A stretch of 64,000 nucleotides of DNA, taken from NCBI GenBank assembly GCA_015832175.1, contig WJXW01000005.1:2294001-2358000 (forward strand), read 5' to 3'. Source of the stretch: Paraphaeosphaeria minitans. Taxonomy: Eukaryota > Ascomycota > Dothideomycetes > Pleosporales > Didymosphaeriaceae. The translations under genes and the position numbers were made by a program. The notes beneath the pieces were generated by a model. The model was given only the letters and a program-made list of their open reading frames with translations, ran no database searches and was not told the DNA's origin. Shown one piece after another: positions 1 to 9,866 of the stretch (positions within the stretch are counted from its first letter, which is position 1; each line of letters starts with the position of its first letter).

Positions 1-1729
1 GGGTTTTGGAAGCGAGCACAGACGGGCATGACCAGAATCTTCTCCAGGTTATACAGTAGGCAAGGAACCGAGCAAGACAGAGCGTTTGGTGGGTTGCATT
101 TTGGCGAATGCAAGGACGACCATTTTCTAGCCTTGATAAGCTCTTGCAAGGCCACACATACGGACATCATGTCGCTTTAGGTGGAGGCCGATTAGGGATA
201 CGCATAGAGCATCGATGTATACATTGTACGTTTCAAAGGTTGCTGCGGAGATATAGACCGATACGCTTGCTGTTTGTAGAGAACTGAGATGAGGGAGACT
301 CACATATACGTCCGTGTGCAGAACTTTGGACCCGCAGAAAAAAGAGTATCCTGCGAGATCCCTTGTTCCTTCCATGACCATACGAGAGTGTGGCATGTGG
401 GAAGCGGGTTTCTGAGCACGAGCGCACGGCAAGTCTTGCCAGAGACTGAGGGGAAGTCCCATGCACGACTAGCTTCTTCGATACCAGTCTCGCAGAAATA
501 CATGGTGGCTGACTGATGTAGGTTTAGGACATAAGTGCAAGTCAAAATCGATGTGATGGAGACACAGAGCACTAGCAATCAGTGTTGCTGTGGGAGATAG
601 CGTGTGAATCTGCCGGGCTTCCCACCGGACTATCGCAGCGGGGCACAAACGTGTTTTTGCCAGTGCCAGGCCGCGGGCAGGAGGTGAGCAAAAGACATCC
701 CCGAATAAAGCTATTCTTTTGTTCGCACTGTGTGGCATAGTATCGAACGATGGAAGGTTGGTTGCTGCGGGAGCAGGGAGAAAAAAAGACATCATTTGGT
801 GGCGTGATCCTTTTGGGTCGCGCTGGGGCAGAAATTGTAGGTATGAAAGTGACCTTTAGCAGAAGCAGGGTCAGATCCAGGATATGTATGATTCCAGTCT
901 CAGATTTTGGTATGGTTGTCGCCGCGAGCACGTAATCTATTTGTGAGTCGGTTTGGAATCCAGGGGACAGCATAGGAAGAACCTCATGAACAGTGACTGG
1001 CATATTTTGGAAAGCTGGTTCCCTAGAATACCTCCACTCCTCCCCCTCCCCCCAAATGAAATTGTCCCGTTTTCTATTCGTGATGTTCCGCACTTGAAGG
1101 TGTTCCTCATGAAGGACATATGCCCAGCCAGACGAGTTTTGGACCGGCTCCAGGTCGAGGGAGAGACATACACAGGCCAAATTCCTTATTTTGGACAGGT
1201 GAAACAGACATGATCTCTTCCATCTTTTGTTTTTAGTGTAAAGGCTAAAGCGAAGCGTGAGTATCAGAAGCAGGGCACGAGCGAGAGCCTTTGACGCTAG
1301 AAAACTGGGTGTGCTATCCAGCAGATCTGACTACTTGTTGGACGAGGAATGGGATTGGATTAACGTGGCAAATGCGTTTGCTGGGACGTGGAGATGGGCG
1401 AGGAAGAGGAGTTTGCGGTCTTTCTTGTCGGTGAGGATCCCGCAAATTAGGGACAACAAACCGGGCGAAATGAGGCGTCGACTGTTGGAGTCGATGTAGC
1501 TGAGAACTAGACATTCAGAAGTAGAAATGCAAAAGCTGTGGTAATGATCAAATCAATGATACAACGAGTGCCAGCGGGGCGCTCGTGAGCGGCTCTGAGC
1601 CCGTGACCGCTGGGCTTAGCGTGGCGCTTGGTCGCGTCTTAGTATCCAGAAAATTTAGGAACCCCTTCGACATCGAAGCTTCCATCTACGCTTCTATTCT
1701 ATCCTTTTTCCTGCTCTTCACTTGCCATC
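1..1729. other. Left flank, no supportable gene
   Basis: Both strands have only short open frames. The longest, about 200 codons on the minus strand ending near 572, lacks an ATG start and any motif I recognise. The last few hundred bases are the likely promoter and 5' leader of the RRM gene that starts at 1730. Confidence 0.4.
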
Positions 1730-2823
1730 ATGTAAGTTGCTCTTGTCCTGACATACCATTTCCATTGGAGGTGCTAATGCGCCGATGCAGGTTTCTACTC
1801 CGCCGCACAGCTGCTCGCGCGATCGCCTCGACGCCCTCGTCGGCCGTCTTCGTCACGCCGCGCTCCTTTTCCTCCATCACACCCACCGCATTCCGCGCCA
1901 GGAAGCAGCAATGGACTGTATCCGCCTTCCAGAAGAGGTTCCTCAGCGAGGAGCAGCACAAGGTTGAGACCACGGACGCGGAGGCCAAGAAGGTCGAGGC
2001 AGAAGAGGGCTTCGCGCAAACCGCAGCAGAGGCTCCCATCGAGGAGAACCTCACCCCGGCGCATGAAGAGGCACAGGCCCCGCCCTTCGATGCTGAGAAC
2101 ACGGTCGGCATCGATGCCTTGCAGCAAGCCGCCGAGCCCATGTCCGGCGCTCAAGCTACACAGTCAAAGCCCCGTGTTTCGCGCGAGCGAAACATGATCC
2201 CTAACAAGGTCGTCTACGTCGGCAACTTGTTCTACGAGGTCACCGCAGAACAGCTGAAGCGCGTCTTCAGCCGGTTCGGTGAGATCGACAATGTAAGGCT
2301 CATCTACGACAACAGGGGGCTCAGCAGAGGGTAAGTCGTGCATCTCATTTGGTGGACGATGACCGGACTGATTTGATGATGTAGTTTTGGTTACGTTGAG
2401 TTCCAGGACGAGGCGGCTGCCGGCGCCGCATGTGAGAACCTCGACATGCAGGTCTTCGAGGGCCGCAACCTCGTCGTCCAGTTCCATACGCCCAAAGATA
2501 ACTCGAGGACGCGCACGTCGACCGGGGACATCGTGCCCAACCCGCCGTCCAAGACGCTCTTCATCGGCAACATGTCGTTTGAAATGTCGGACAAGGACCT
2601 CAACGACCTCTTCCGCGACATCCGCAACGTCATGGACGTCCGCGTTGCCATTGACCGCAGGACGGGCCAGCCGAGAGGCTTCGCCCACGCCGACTTCATC
2701 GACACGGCCAGCGCCATCCGCGCCAAGGAGGTGCTCCAGGACAAGACCATCTACGGCAGGCAGCTGCGCGTCGACTTCAGCAAGTCTGGTAGCAACGCTT
2801 CGCGCGGCGGCGAGAGGAAGTAA
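1730..2823 (+). CDS. Two-RRM RNA-binding protein, probably mitochondrial
   Basis: The model joins 1730-1731, 1791-2330 and 2385-2823 (326 aa). The start codon is split: AT at 1730-1731 and G at 1791, across a 59-bp GTAAGT...GATGCAG intron with a GCTAATG branch site. The N-terminus, MFLLRRTAARAIASTP, is Arg/Ser/Ala-rich with no acidic residues, like a mitochondrial presequence. A Glu/Ala-rich linker follows, then RRM1 (KVVYVGNLFYEV as RNP2; RGFGYVEF as RNP1, restored by splicing the 2331-2384 intron) and RRM2 (KTLFIGNMSFEM; RGFAHADF). Two RRMs indicate single-stranded RNA binding; a role in organellar RNA metabolism is inferred from the leader only. An in-frame ATG at 1777 lies inside the proposed intron and is an alternative start (MRRCRFLL) for an unspliced transcript. 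The precise orthologue is not clear to me. Confidence 0.85.
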
Positions 2824-3379
2824 GGGCGGTATTGATTGGCGCGTTTCAAGCATTGTTTCGATAAAGTCGAGGGGCGGATTGGTCAAAAGCGTCTGGCGCA
2901 TTCAAAGACGACGACGACGAAGACGATGTGAGAGCACATGAGCATGTTTCTATCTTGTCGTTTTCTACTGTGTTGATAGGCCTGCCTGGCGGGCATGTAC
3001 CATAATTAGAGGAGTGTCCGGGCGTTTGATTCCCCTCTCTTCTGATAGGGCGGGATAGGTGCTACGATGAAGCAAAATTCAAATAGATGGTTGACCTTGA
3101 TTTCACCGTTTTTGCCTGCTTCGGGACGTGTCTTCCCCCAGGCTCGCCACCGGAAGGTTGGAAATCAAAGTACCTCGGCGACTTCGGCAGCGGGCGCCCC
3201 ACTCTAACAGCGACGGGTCGACACTCCGCAATCGATGCACTTGCATCCGGCGGGCGGTAGATTGCTCATCTTGTACACCGTAACAGCGACAGCAATAGCG
3301 ACAGCGACAGCGACAGCAGCAGCACCTTAGCCTCGCCCTCGTGCCACGATAACACGCCGTCGCGGGCCATAGACCAACC
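2824..3379. other. Intergenic, presumed PEX5 promoter
   Basis: No gene is seen. From about 3285 to 3325 there is a run of imperfect acagcgaca/cagcag repeats just upstream of the PEX5 start, in its likely 5' untranslated region. Confidence 0.5.
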
Positions 3380-5414
3380 ATGTCCTTTCTCGGCGGCGCA
3401 GAGTGCTCCACGGCGGGCAACCCGCTCAGCCAGTTCACCAAGCACGTCCAGGATGACAAGTCGTTGCAACGAGACCGCCTGGTCGGGCGGGGGCCGGGCG
3501 GCATGCAGGAAGGCATGCGCAGCCAGCAGATGGGCGGCGGCTCGGACAGTGTATGTTGTTGCCAGACCTCTGACGATGGCCCTGCCATTGTCTCATATGC
3601 CACACCATGTTTCCCAGCTAACCGGTGGACTGCAGATGATGAATGAGTTCATGCAGCACAATGCACAGCTACCCCAGGGCCCCGGTCCCGCGACTCCCTT
3701 CGCCATGGAGCAGATGCGGCGCGAGCTCGACCGCGCGCAGCACAACGGGTCGCCGGCGTGGGCGGCCGAATTCGATCCCAGCATGGCGGCGCCCGACCTC
3801 ATGGGACCCGCGATGCAGGAGAGACCCGCGGGCTTTAGTCCCGCCGAGTTCGCAAAGTTCCAGCAGATGAATCCGAATGCGCGGACGGCAAGTCCCGGGG
3901 TACAGTCGCCGTCCAGCATGATGGGGGGGTATCAGCGGCCGATGTATAATAGCGGTATGGGAATGGGAATGGGTATGGGCATGGGCATGGGCATGAGCGG
4001 CATGGGGATGATGCAGGGGAACTACGGGGCGCAGAACTTCCAGCAGCAACAACCTCAGCAGGAGGGCAAGGGTAAGGGCCGCATGGTGGAGCTCGACGAC
4101 CAGGATTGGGAGAAGCAGTTTGCGGAGTTAGATCAGGTGGATCAGGACACGCTGGACAAGGAAGCAAACGCGCGCATCGAGGCGGAGCTCAATGAAATGG
4201 ACAGGTCAGTAAACGCAAACAAGCACGACGCCGCCGACTTTGGCGACTTCGAGTCCATCTGGGCCGGCATCAAGGCTGAGACTGAACATGCTAGGCAACT
4301 GGCCAACGAGGACAACTTTGCGGATAGCATGCACGTGGGCGACCTCGACCAGTGGGAGGGCTTTGACGGGCTGAACACGCATTCGGTGGGCGACCCGCCG
4401 ATGGGGGATTATCTCTTCGAGCAAAACAATTTGTTCAAGGACATTACGAATCCATTTGAGGAGGGCGTCAAGATTATGGACGAGGGCGGGAATCTGTCAC
4501 TGGCCGCGCTCGCCTTCGAAGCCGCAATTCAAAAAGATAGCCAGCACATCGCCGCGTGGGTCAAGCTGGGCGAATCGCAGGCGCAGAACGAGAAGGAGAC
4601 CCCCGCCATCCGCGCGCTCGAGATGGCACTCAAGCTCGACCCCAGCAATCTGGAAGCCCTCATGGGGCTCGCCGTCAGCTACACAAACGAGGGCTACGAG
4701 AGCACCGCGTACCGCACGCTCGAGCGCTGGCTCGCGACAAAGTACCCCACCCTCATCAACGAGCCCCTGTCCTCGGACGCCGAAATGGGCTTCACAGACC
4801 GCCACCTCCTCCACCAGAAAGTTACCAACCTCTTCATCGCCGCCGCCCAGCTGTCCCCAACGGGCGAGCAAATGGATCCCGACGTGCAAGTCGGACTCGG
4901 CGTGCTCTTCTACGGGGTGGAAGAATACGAAAAGGCCGTCGACTGCTTCGGCGCAGCCCTCGCGTCCACCGAATCCGGCGTGTCCAATTCCTCCTCGCAG
5001 CTGCACCTCCTCTGGAACCGGCTCGGCGCGACCCTTGCCAACTCGGGCCGCAGTGAAGAAGCCATCGACGCATACTCCCGCGCCCTCGCGCTGCGCCCCA
5101 ACTTCGTCCGCGCGCGCTACAACCTCGGCGTGTCCTGCATCAACATCGGGTGCTACACGGAAGCCGCGCAGCACCTCCTCGGGGCGCTCGCCATGCACAA
5201 AGTAGTCGAGAAGGAAGGCAAGGAACGCGCGAGGGAGGTTGTCGGAGACGGGGTGAGTGAGAGGGACCTGGATAACATGATCCACCAGAACCAAAGTACG
5301 AATTTGTACGATACACTGCGGAGGGTGTTTGGGCAGATGGGGAGGCGGGATCTGGCGGATCTGGTGGGGCCCGGGGTGGATGTGGAGCGGTTTCGCGGCG
5401 AGTTTGAGTTTTGA
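3380..5414 (+). CDS. PEX5: Peroxisomal targeting signal 1 receptor PEX5
   Basis: PEX5 is the cycling receptor that binds C-terminal PTS1 (SKL-type) signals and carries matrix proteins into peroxisomes. The model joins 3380-3550 and 3636-5414 (649 aa); the 85-bp intron has donor GTATGT and branch GCTAAC 13 nt before the CAG at 3635. The N-terminus MSFLGGAECSTAGNPL carries the conserved Cys (residue 9) that is mono-ubiquitinated for recycling in this family. Aromatic WxxxF/Y-like motifs for PEX14/PEX13 binding are at about residues 99 (WAAEF), 215 (WEKQF), 266 (WAGI) and 297 (WEGF). A Gly-Met-rich stretch lies near residues 165-185. From about residue 334 to 610 come the tetratricopeptide repeats that bind PTS1. 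An acceptor at 3617 is also in frame and would add six residues; the branch site favours 3635. Confidence 0.95.
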
Positions 5415-5511
5415 AGTAGCTGAAGGAGATGGGGAGAAGAGGCCAGCGCAACAGCGCGACGGCTTCGCGGAGTGGGTCGTCGCCCCTGCGCTGTGCGAGA
5501 CGGCGAATACC

Positions 5512-5811
5512 TCACCTCGCTCCTCCTCCACGTTCACGTCTCGTCAAGCTCAGCCTCGTCTCCCTCCCACCCGCGCCCTCGGCTACGACGACTGGCTCCT
5601 CGAGAAGCGCATCAAGCTCCATGCTCAACACGAGCCGTGGGATGCGGAGCTTGCTCAGGACGTCGGGGGTGGCTGTTGCTTTGGCACGCGCACGGTGGAA
5701 TCGGGCAGGGATGGCATCTGGGACTTTGATGGCGTCGTCGTCGTTTAAGGCGGCCTGGAGTGGGCTGCGTTGGAATAGGGGTTGGTTAGATGGGCATCGT
5801 ATGCACTGCAT
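5512..5811 (-). CDS. Small hypothetical protein, convergent to PEX5
   Basis: This 99-codon frame has coding-like codon use on the minus strand (mostly C or G at third positions between about 5515 and 5760) and no motif I recognise. Its 3' end comes within 100 bp of the PEX5 stop, in convergent orientation. The first codons are doubtful: a CTAACC branch-like site and an ACGCAG acceptor lie just upstream of the coding-like part, so it may be the last exon of a longer gene or have a spliced leader. The upstream sequence (5843-5872) is a (TG)n tract. I do not know a family for it. Confidence 0.3.
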   Translation of the reverse strand: MQCIRCPSNQPLFQRSPLQAALNDDDAIKVPDAIPARFHRARAKATATPDVLSKLRIPRLVLSMELDALLEEPVVVAEGAGGRETRLSLTRRERGGGAR

Positions 5812-5841
5812 GTGGGCTGAAATGAAAGTAAAGGATTGCTT

Positions 5842-5842
<1 letters not shown>

Positions 5843-5872
<30 letters not shown>
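5843..5872. repeat. (TG)n microsatellite
   Basis: Fifteen uninterrupted GT dinucleotides. The flanking 5880-6010 stretch is low-complexity purine-rich DNA (gagacgaga/gatgaga repeats). Confidence 0.9.
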
Positions 5873-5873
<1 letters not shown>

Positions 5874-6512
5874 GTTCTTTTGATCGGTTTAGGTGAAGTG
5901 AGGAGACGAGACGAGATGAGATGAGACGAGGGGTGGGATAGGGTGAGATAGAAGGTCAAGTGGTGAAGTAGATTGACGTCAAGTGGGGTGGGGTGAGGTG
6001 GCATACTGAAATACAATGACGTGAGGGGGTGTGAGAGGGCGTTGCTTGTCAGGAAGAGGTCAACGAAGCTTATTCGGGTTCTATAATTGGAAGTCGTAGA
6101 ACAGGTCGAATGGAGGTGGCAGATGGACAAGCCGTGTGGGGAATAGCCAAATTATGGAGAAGTCTGGGTCCGAAAAAGGGGTCTGGTTCCCTGTGCGGGT
6201 TGGGCGCTGGGTGGATGGTGCGACGGAGACTCGTTTCCTTGTTGCGAGTAGATCACTATAGACGGACACGTCTGGACACCGATCTGCTGCGTGGAAAGCG
6301 GTCGTGGGGCGAAGCTGGCAAGTCGAGTCGCTGTGCCAAAGGGCGTCGCCGACAAAAGGGTGAAGAGGTCAGGAGATGCTGGTCGGATCGCGGGTGTTTG
6401 ATTGCATGCGAGAGTCCTGCGGGACGCGTATGTTGGGATATGGAGAAGGGGCCGTGGTTCGTGGCACAATCGTTCAAGATCAAGAGGTGTTTTGATGGGT
6501 TTGGACATGCGT
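5873..6512. other. Intergenic, low-complexity then unremarkable
   Basis: Purine-rich simple sequence to about 6010, then ordinary sequence. Open frames of 60-150 codons exist on both strands, but none has motifs or convincing codon use. Confidence 0.4.
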
Positions 6513-7917
6513 CTACTGGTTGGGATTTAAACGCACTGCAGTTGTCGCGGTGGGGATGAGGATTAAAGCTGTTTTATCTTTGTTTTTGTTGGAAAGCGCG
6601 AATGGTGCATGTAAGATAAGGTGCAAGAGGGCCTTGTCTTCAGGGCCTGTAGGGCTTTGTGTGCACACAGTGATCGATTTGAGCATTGGGGATCGGATTC
6701 GTACTATATGTTGCTTGTGCATCTCCTGAATGCGCTCCATAACCATACGGCATGTCTTCCCGCTGTGAGCTCTGGGGAGGCGAATATTCTGTAGTGTTTC
6801 CGGTAGGGTTAGATCAAACGCCCAGAGGAGAGGCTCTAGCGGCTCTAATATGGTCGCTGTGTAGGTGGAAAGTCGGTATGAGATTGACCTTTGTAACATT
6901 GAAAAGACCAACTTACCGGCAAAGATGTCCAGGTCGCGCACCTTAGGGAAAAAGGGGCCGACTGCCGATTGCGCTGCTCTCTCCACAGTGCGATGGTGCA
7001 AAATACCAATCCAAGCGAATTTGCCTGATTCCCAGCGCCTTAAATTTTCCTTGGATCAAGGACACCTCCAGCATACGGAGCATGTTGCGAGTATATCGTG
7101 CCGGGCACTCCAGGACTTCAGTGATGTAGATGAAAGACTCGAGGTCTGGGAAGCAAACTCCAAGGCAAATTAGTTACATTTCCATAGTATTGTGCTCGGG
7201 CCGAACTTCAAGCTGCTGATTGGTGACACGGATATGCTTTACTTTGAAGCGAATTCCGGGACAGGCGTAGAACTAGGATCAGCTGGGTCAGATTACGCCA
7301 AGGGTGCGTGAGGCCATGACTTACCACCACAGCAGGCAATATGAAACAGGTACCTCCTCCGTCCAGCGATAACCAAGAAGAGTAGTCTCTTCTCCCCGTA
7401 AGCAAGTTTTTATGAACGTGTAGGTACTTGAGGTTCCGCAATTGTGTAAGAATATGATGAGCGAGAGTCCGGTGAGGTGAGATCATCCCAGATAGGGCAT
7501 TTATGTATCGCTTTCTCACTTGATACGTAGTACCAGGCCGAGCGAGGATGGTCCTACTAAGTCGTCCAAGTCCAACTGACGGCTTTCCCTCGAGAGAAAG
7601 GGGGACAGCGGATGACAGGTGAGGCTCAACAATGCGGTGAAGTTTACTCAGAGTGATTGAGAGACCCTTGAGGACCTGTATGTCGGCGAAAGAGATGACA
7701 AGATCACGCATCTCTGGGAGGCTACTATATTCCGCATCTGAGGTGGCCATTGTCTTCCTAGGAGGTCGTAATCCTCTAGCAGGGCCTCTACTGTGGGGTC
7801 TCGATGTTGAAGGAGACCAACTACAAATTGCAAGTGAGCTTTAAGTAATGGTCTATTGTTTCTGATTGTTGAAGGCTGTATCCGCAAAACTGAGTACTCT
7901 CTGTGAGGTGCAATCAA
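6513..7917 (-). pseudogene. Decayed F-box/LRR-like gene
   Basis: Pieces of one protein can be followed down the minus strand. They are: 7917 to about 7750 (one frame); 7750-7325 (shifted frame, MATSDAEYSSLPEMRDLV, with a TILARPGTTYQVRKRYI segment like fungal F-box-associated repeats); a 52-bp intron 7273-7324 (GTAAGT...TAG, phase 0); 7272 to about 6945 (CLGVCFPDLESFIYITEVLE); and, after a second intron 6857-6916, an exon ending at 6513. The frame is broken at least three times: a shift near 7745-7790, an in-frame TAA at 7174-7176 (a single C-to-T change from CAA would explain it), and a shift near the CCCCTTTTT run around 6940-6950. The spliced introns and coding-like pieces argue for recent decay. 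Family assignment rests on general resemblance only. Confidence 0.5.
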
Positions 7918-8771
7918 GGTGGACTTGCAGGATGCGCGCTGTACAGTTCTTCGTCAAAGGTACAATTTTTACCCCGGAAGAAGCATACTAGTGATTTAAG
8001 TGTGGTTATAGAGCTATAGATTACTGTGCTTGAGGATTGAATGATCGAAGTGGTGTTGGAAATAGAAAGAGCGTTCGTTGCTGATGGCCAGAATAGGCTA
8101 GCTTCAAATTGAATCAATCTTGCCTCAGTTTTCCGCACCCAATCTACCAAACACACTCAATTCAACAAAGCAACGGAACCACCGAGTGAGAAGGTCGCGA
8201 TATATTCACTGTTGAGGAGGACAAATGCTCTAAAGCCATGCGTCGACAATCGAACCGCATAGACCGCGCACAATCAAGGAAAGCGCAAACCACAGCCATC
8301 ACAAGATCAGAATGTTGCAACACGCCTTCGCACCCGTTACTCGTCTGAAATGGGCTTAAACCCCGAAGACAACGAGACTGACACGCTTCTAATTTTGCAC
8401 AGCTTATGAAATTTCTACGTATGCCGCTAAACGACCGCGAAAGCACAAGACCCCCCATTGGGACCGAGAGCACTATGTACAGTGTCGATATGCTACTCGT
8501 ATACATGACTCTAAGATCCCAGAGACGCAAGAAAGAATGGGGTAACTTTTGGTGCGACACCGGTCCTGTTTGACTTTGGGAAATGGAAGACAATCGAGAA
8601 TGAGAGCAACAGAAACCAAAAACGCCATGGCATGCACAGTGCGCTCAACTGCGATGGAAATGCGATATCGACAGTACCGAAGATGTGGGCGACGCACAGG
8701 TTGCGTAAGAAAGTCAAGTAGGCGAAATCCGATCTGTGGAAGCAGAACAGACAAACAAAAGAGTGTCGATC
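7918..8771. other. Intergenic between pseudogene and aldolase gene
   Basis: No gene supported. Minus-strand frames at 7914-8156 and 8162-8593 are open but have no recognisable motif. The first could be a degraded 5' part of the neighbouring F-box-like pseudogene. Confidence 0.35.
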
Positions 8772-9866
8772 TCACAGAGACTTCTCCAGGCGCACCAGTT
8801 CTTCGAAAGCATCTCGCCACTTGTTGGTATCCTCTTTGTTGGGCCTCGGCAGAGGCTTCCGGGCGTAGCCGCCGTATCCAAAATGTGCCATCATTCCAGC
8901 TTTGGTGCCGATAATACCGCCCTGGATGGCTGCCCAGTCCCCGCGAGCAACCACGGCCTGCACTTTGCGTGCTTCTGTGTATTTGCCCTGTTCAAAGAGC
9001 TCGACAAGTCTGACGCATGCCTTGGGAGCAATGTTGGCCGTACCGCCAATGATACCAGATCCACCGCCGATGAGTGTCTGAAGGGTAAAATCGACAGAGC
9101 CGCCCATGCACATGAAGCCGGAACCAGGATCTGACATGGTTGCTGCACGTGTAGCTGCCGCGATGCGGTTCAGCTTTCCAGTGTTTCCGCAAGTCAACTT
9201 GCAGCCGACAATGTTTGGATGTTGCGCAAGTTTAATGATGACGTCCGAGTTCAGATCCATTCCGGAAACAGCGCCGGGATAGTTGTAAATCAGGATCGGG
9301 ATGGGGGAAGCACCTGCTACGTCCTGGAAGAAGCTTGCCACGGTATCTTTGGAGAACAGGCCTTGGTAATAAGCAGGAGGGAGGACGAGGGCATAGTCTC
9401 CGCCAGCAGCGGCGGCCTCCTCGCACAGTTCAATGGCCTCCCTGGTTGACTGGGCACCGCATCCAACGATGAGTGGCATGTACCCGAAGCCTGCGTCATC
9501 GAGAGCTTTGCGCGTGGTGCTCGTCACCAAGTTGCGTTCCCCGTGGGAAAGGTGTACTGCCTCGCCGTTAGACCCTTGGGTGGTAATTCCAGCAATACCA
9601 GCTTTTGCGAGACGCACAGCGTGGCTGGCCGTGGTTTGCACATCGACGTTGTCAGTGGCAGGGTCGAAGAATGCAATGGTCGGGACGTAGATGCCAGGCA
9701 CCAAGGAGCGTCTCAGGCCGACGTCGGCAGACTCAATGGAGCTGGTATCGAACTCGTTGTACTGGCTCATGGTATAGGTGGACTGAAGAGCTTGGTGGTT
9801 GATGGGATACTCTGAACGAGAGTTGAAGCTCGATGCGGGGGAAGGTGCGTCGTTGTGCGGTGACAT
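8772..9866 (-). CDS. DHDPS/N-acetylneuraminate lyase family aldolase
   Basis: An intronless class I aldolase of the dihydrodipicolinate synthase superfamily, about 364 aa. Family hallmarks are visible: GSNGEAVHLSHGER (the GxxGE substrate-binding loop), IYNYPGAVSG with the catalytic Tyr, and IVGCKLTCGN with the Schiff-base Lys. A Gly-rich GGGSGIIGGTANIAP segment follows. Fungi do not make lysine by DHDPS, so the substrate is more likely a 2-keto-3-deoxy sugar acid (as in the fungal galacturonate or rhamnose pathways) or 4-hydroxy-2-oxoglutarate; the sequence does not decide. I chose ATG 9866 (MSPHNDAPSP); ATG 9770 (MSQYNEF) would also keep the whole barrel. No pathway partner gene lies nearby. 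Confidence 0.88.
   Translation of the reverse strand: MSPHNDAPSPASSFNSRSEYPINHQALQSTYTMSQYNEFDTSSIESADVGLRRSLVPGIYVPTIAFFDPATDNVDVQTTASHAVRLAKAGIAGITTQGSNGEAVHLSHGERNLVTSTTRKALDDAGFGYMPLIVGCGAQSTREAIELCEEAAAAGGDYALVLPPAYYQGLFSKDTVASFFQDVAGASPIPILIYNYPGAVSGMDLNSDVIIKLAQHPNIVGCKLTCGNTGKLNRIAAATRAATMSDPGSGFMCMGGSVDFTLQTLIGGGSGIIGGTANIAPKACVRLVELFEQGKYTEARKVQAVVARGDWAAIQGGIIGTKAGMMAHFGYGGYARKPLPRPNKEDTNKWRDAFEELVRLEKSL

Noticed and set aside
572..1180. 202-codon minus-strand frame
   Set aside because: It has no ATG near its start, no motif, and codon use unlike the recognised genes.
3551..3617. Shorter PEX5 intron ending at TTCCCAG 3617
   Set aside because: It is in frame, but the GCTAAC branch site directly after it points to the acceptor at 3635, and the longer intron gives the usual MMNEFMQ start of the next block.
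4201..4240. Possible GTCAGT donor inside PEX5 exon 2
   Set aside because: The frame continues through it with family-like sequence (DAADFGDFESIWAG), so no intron is needed.
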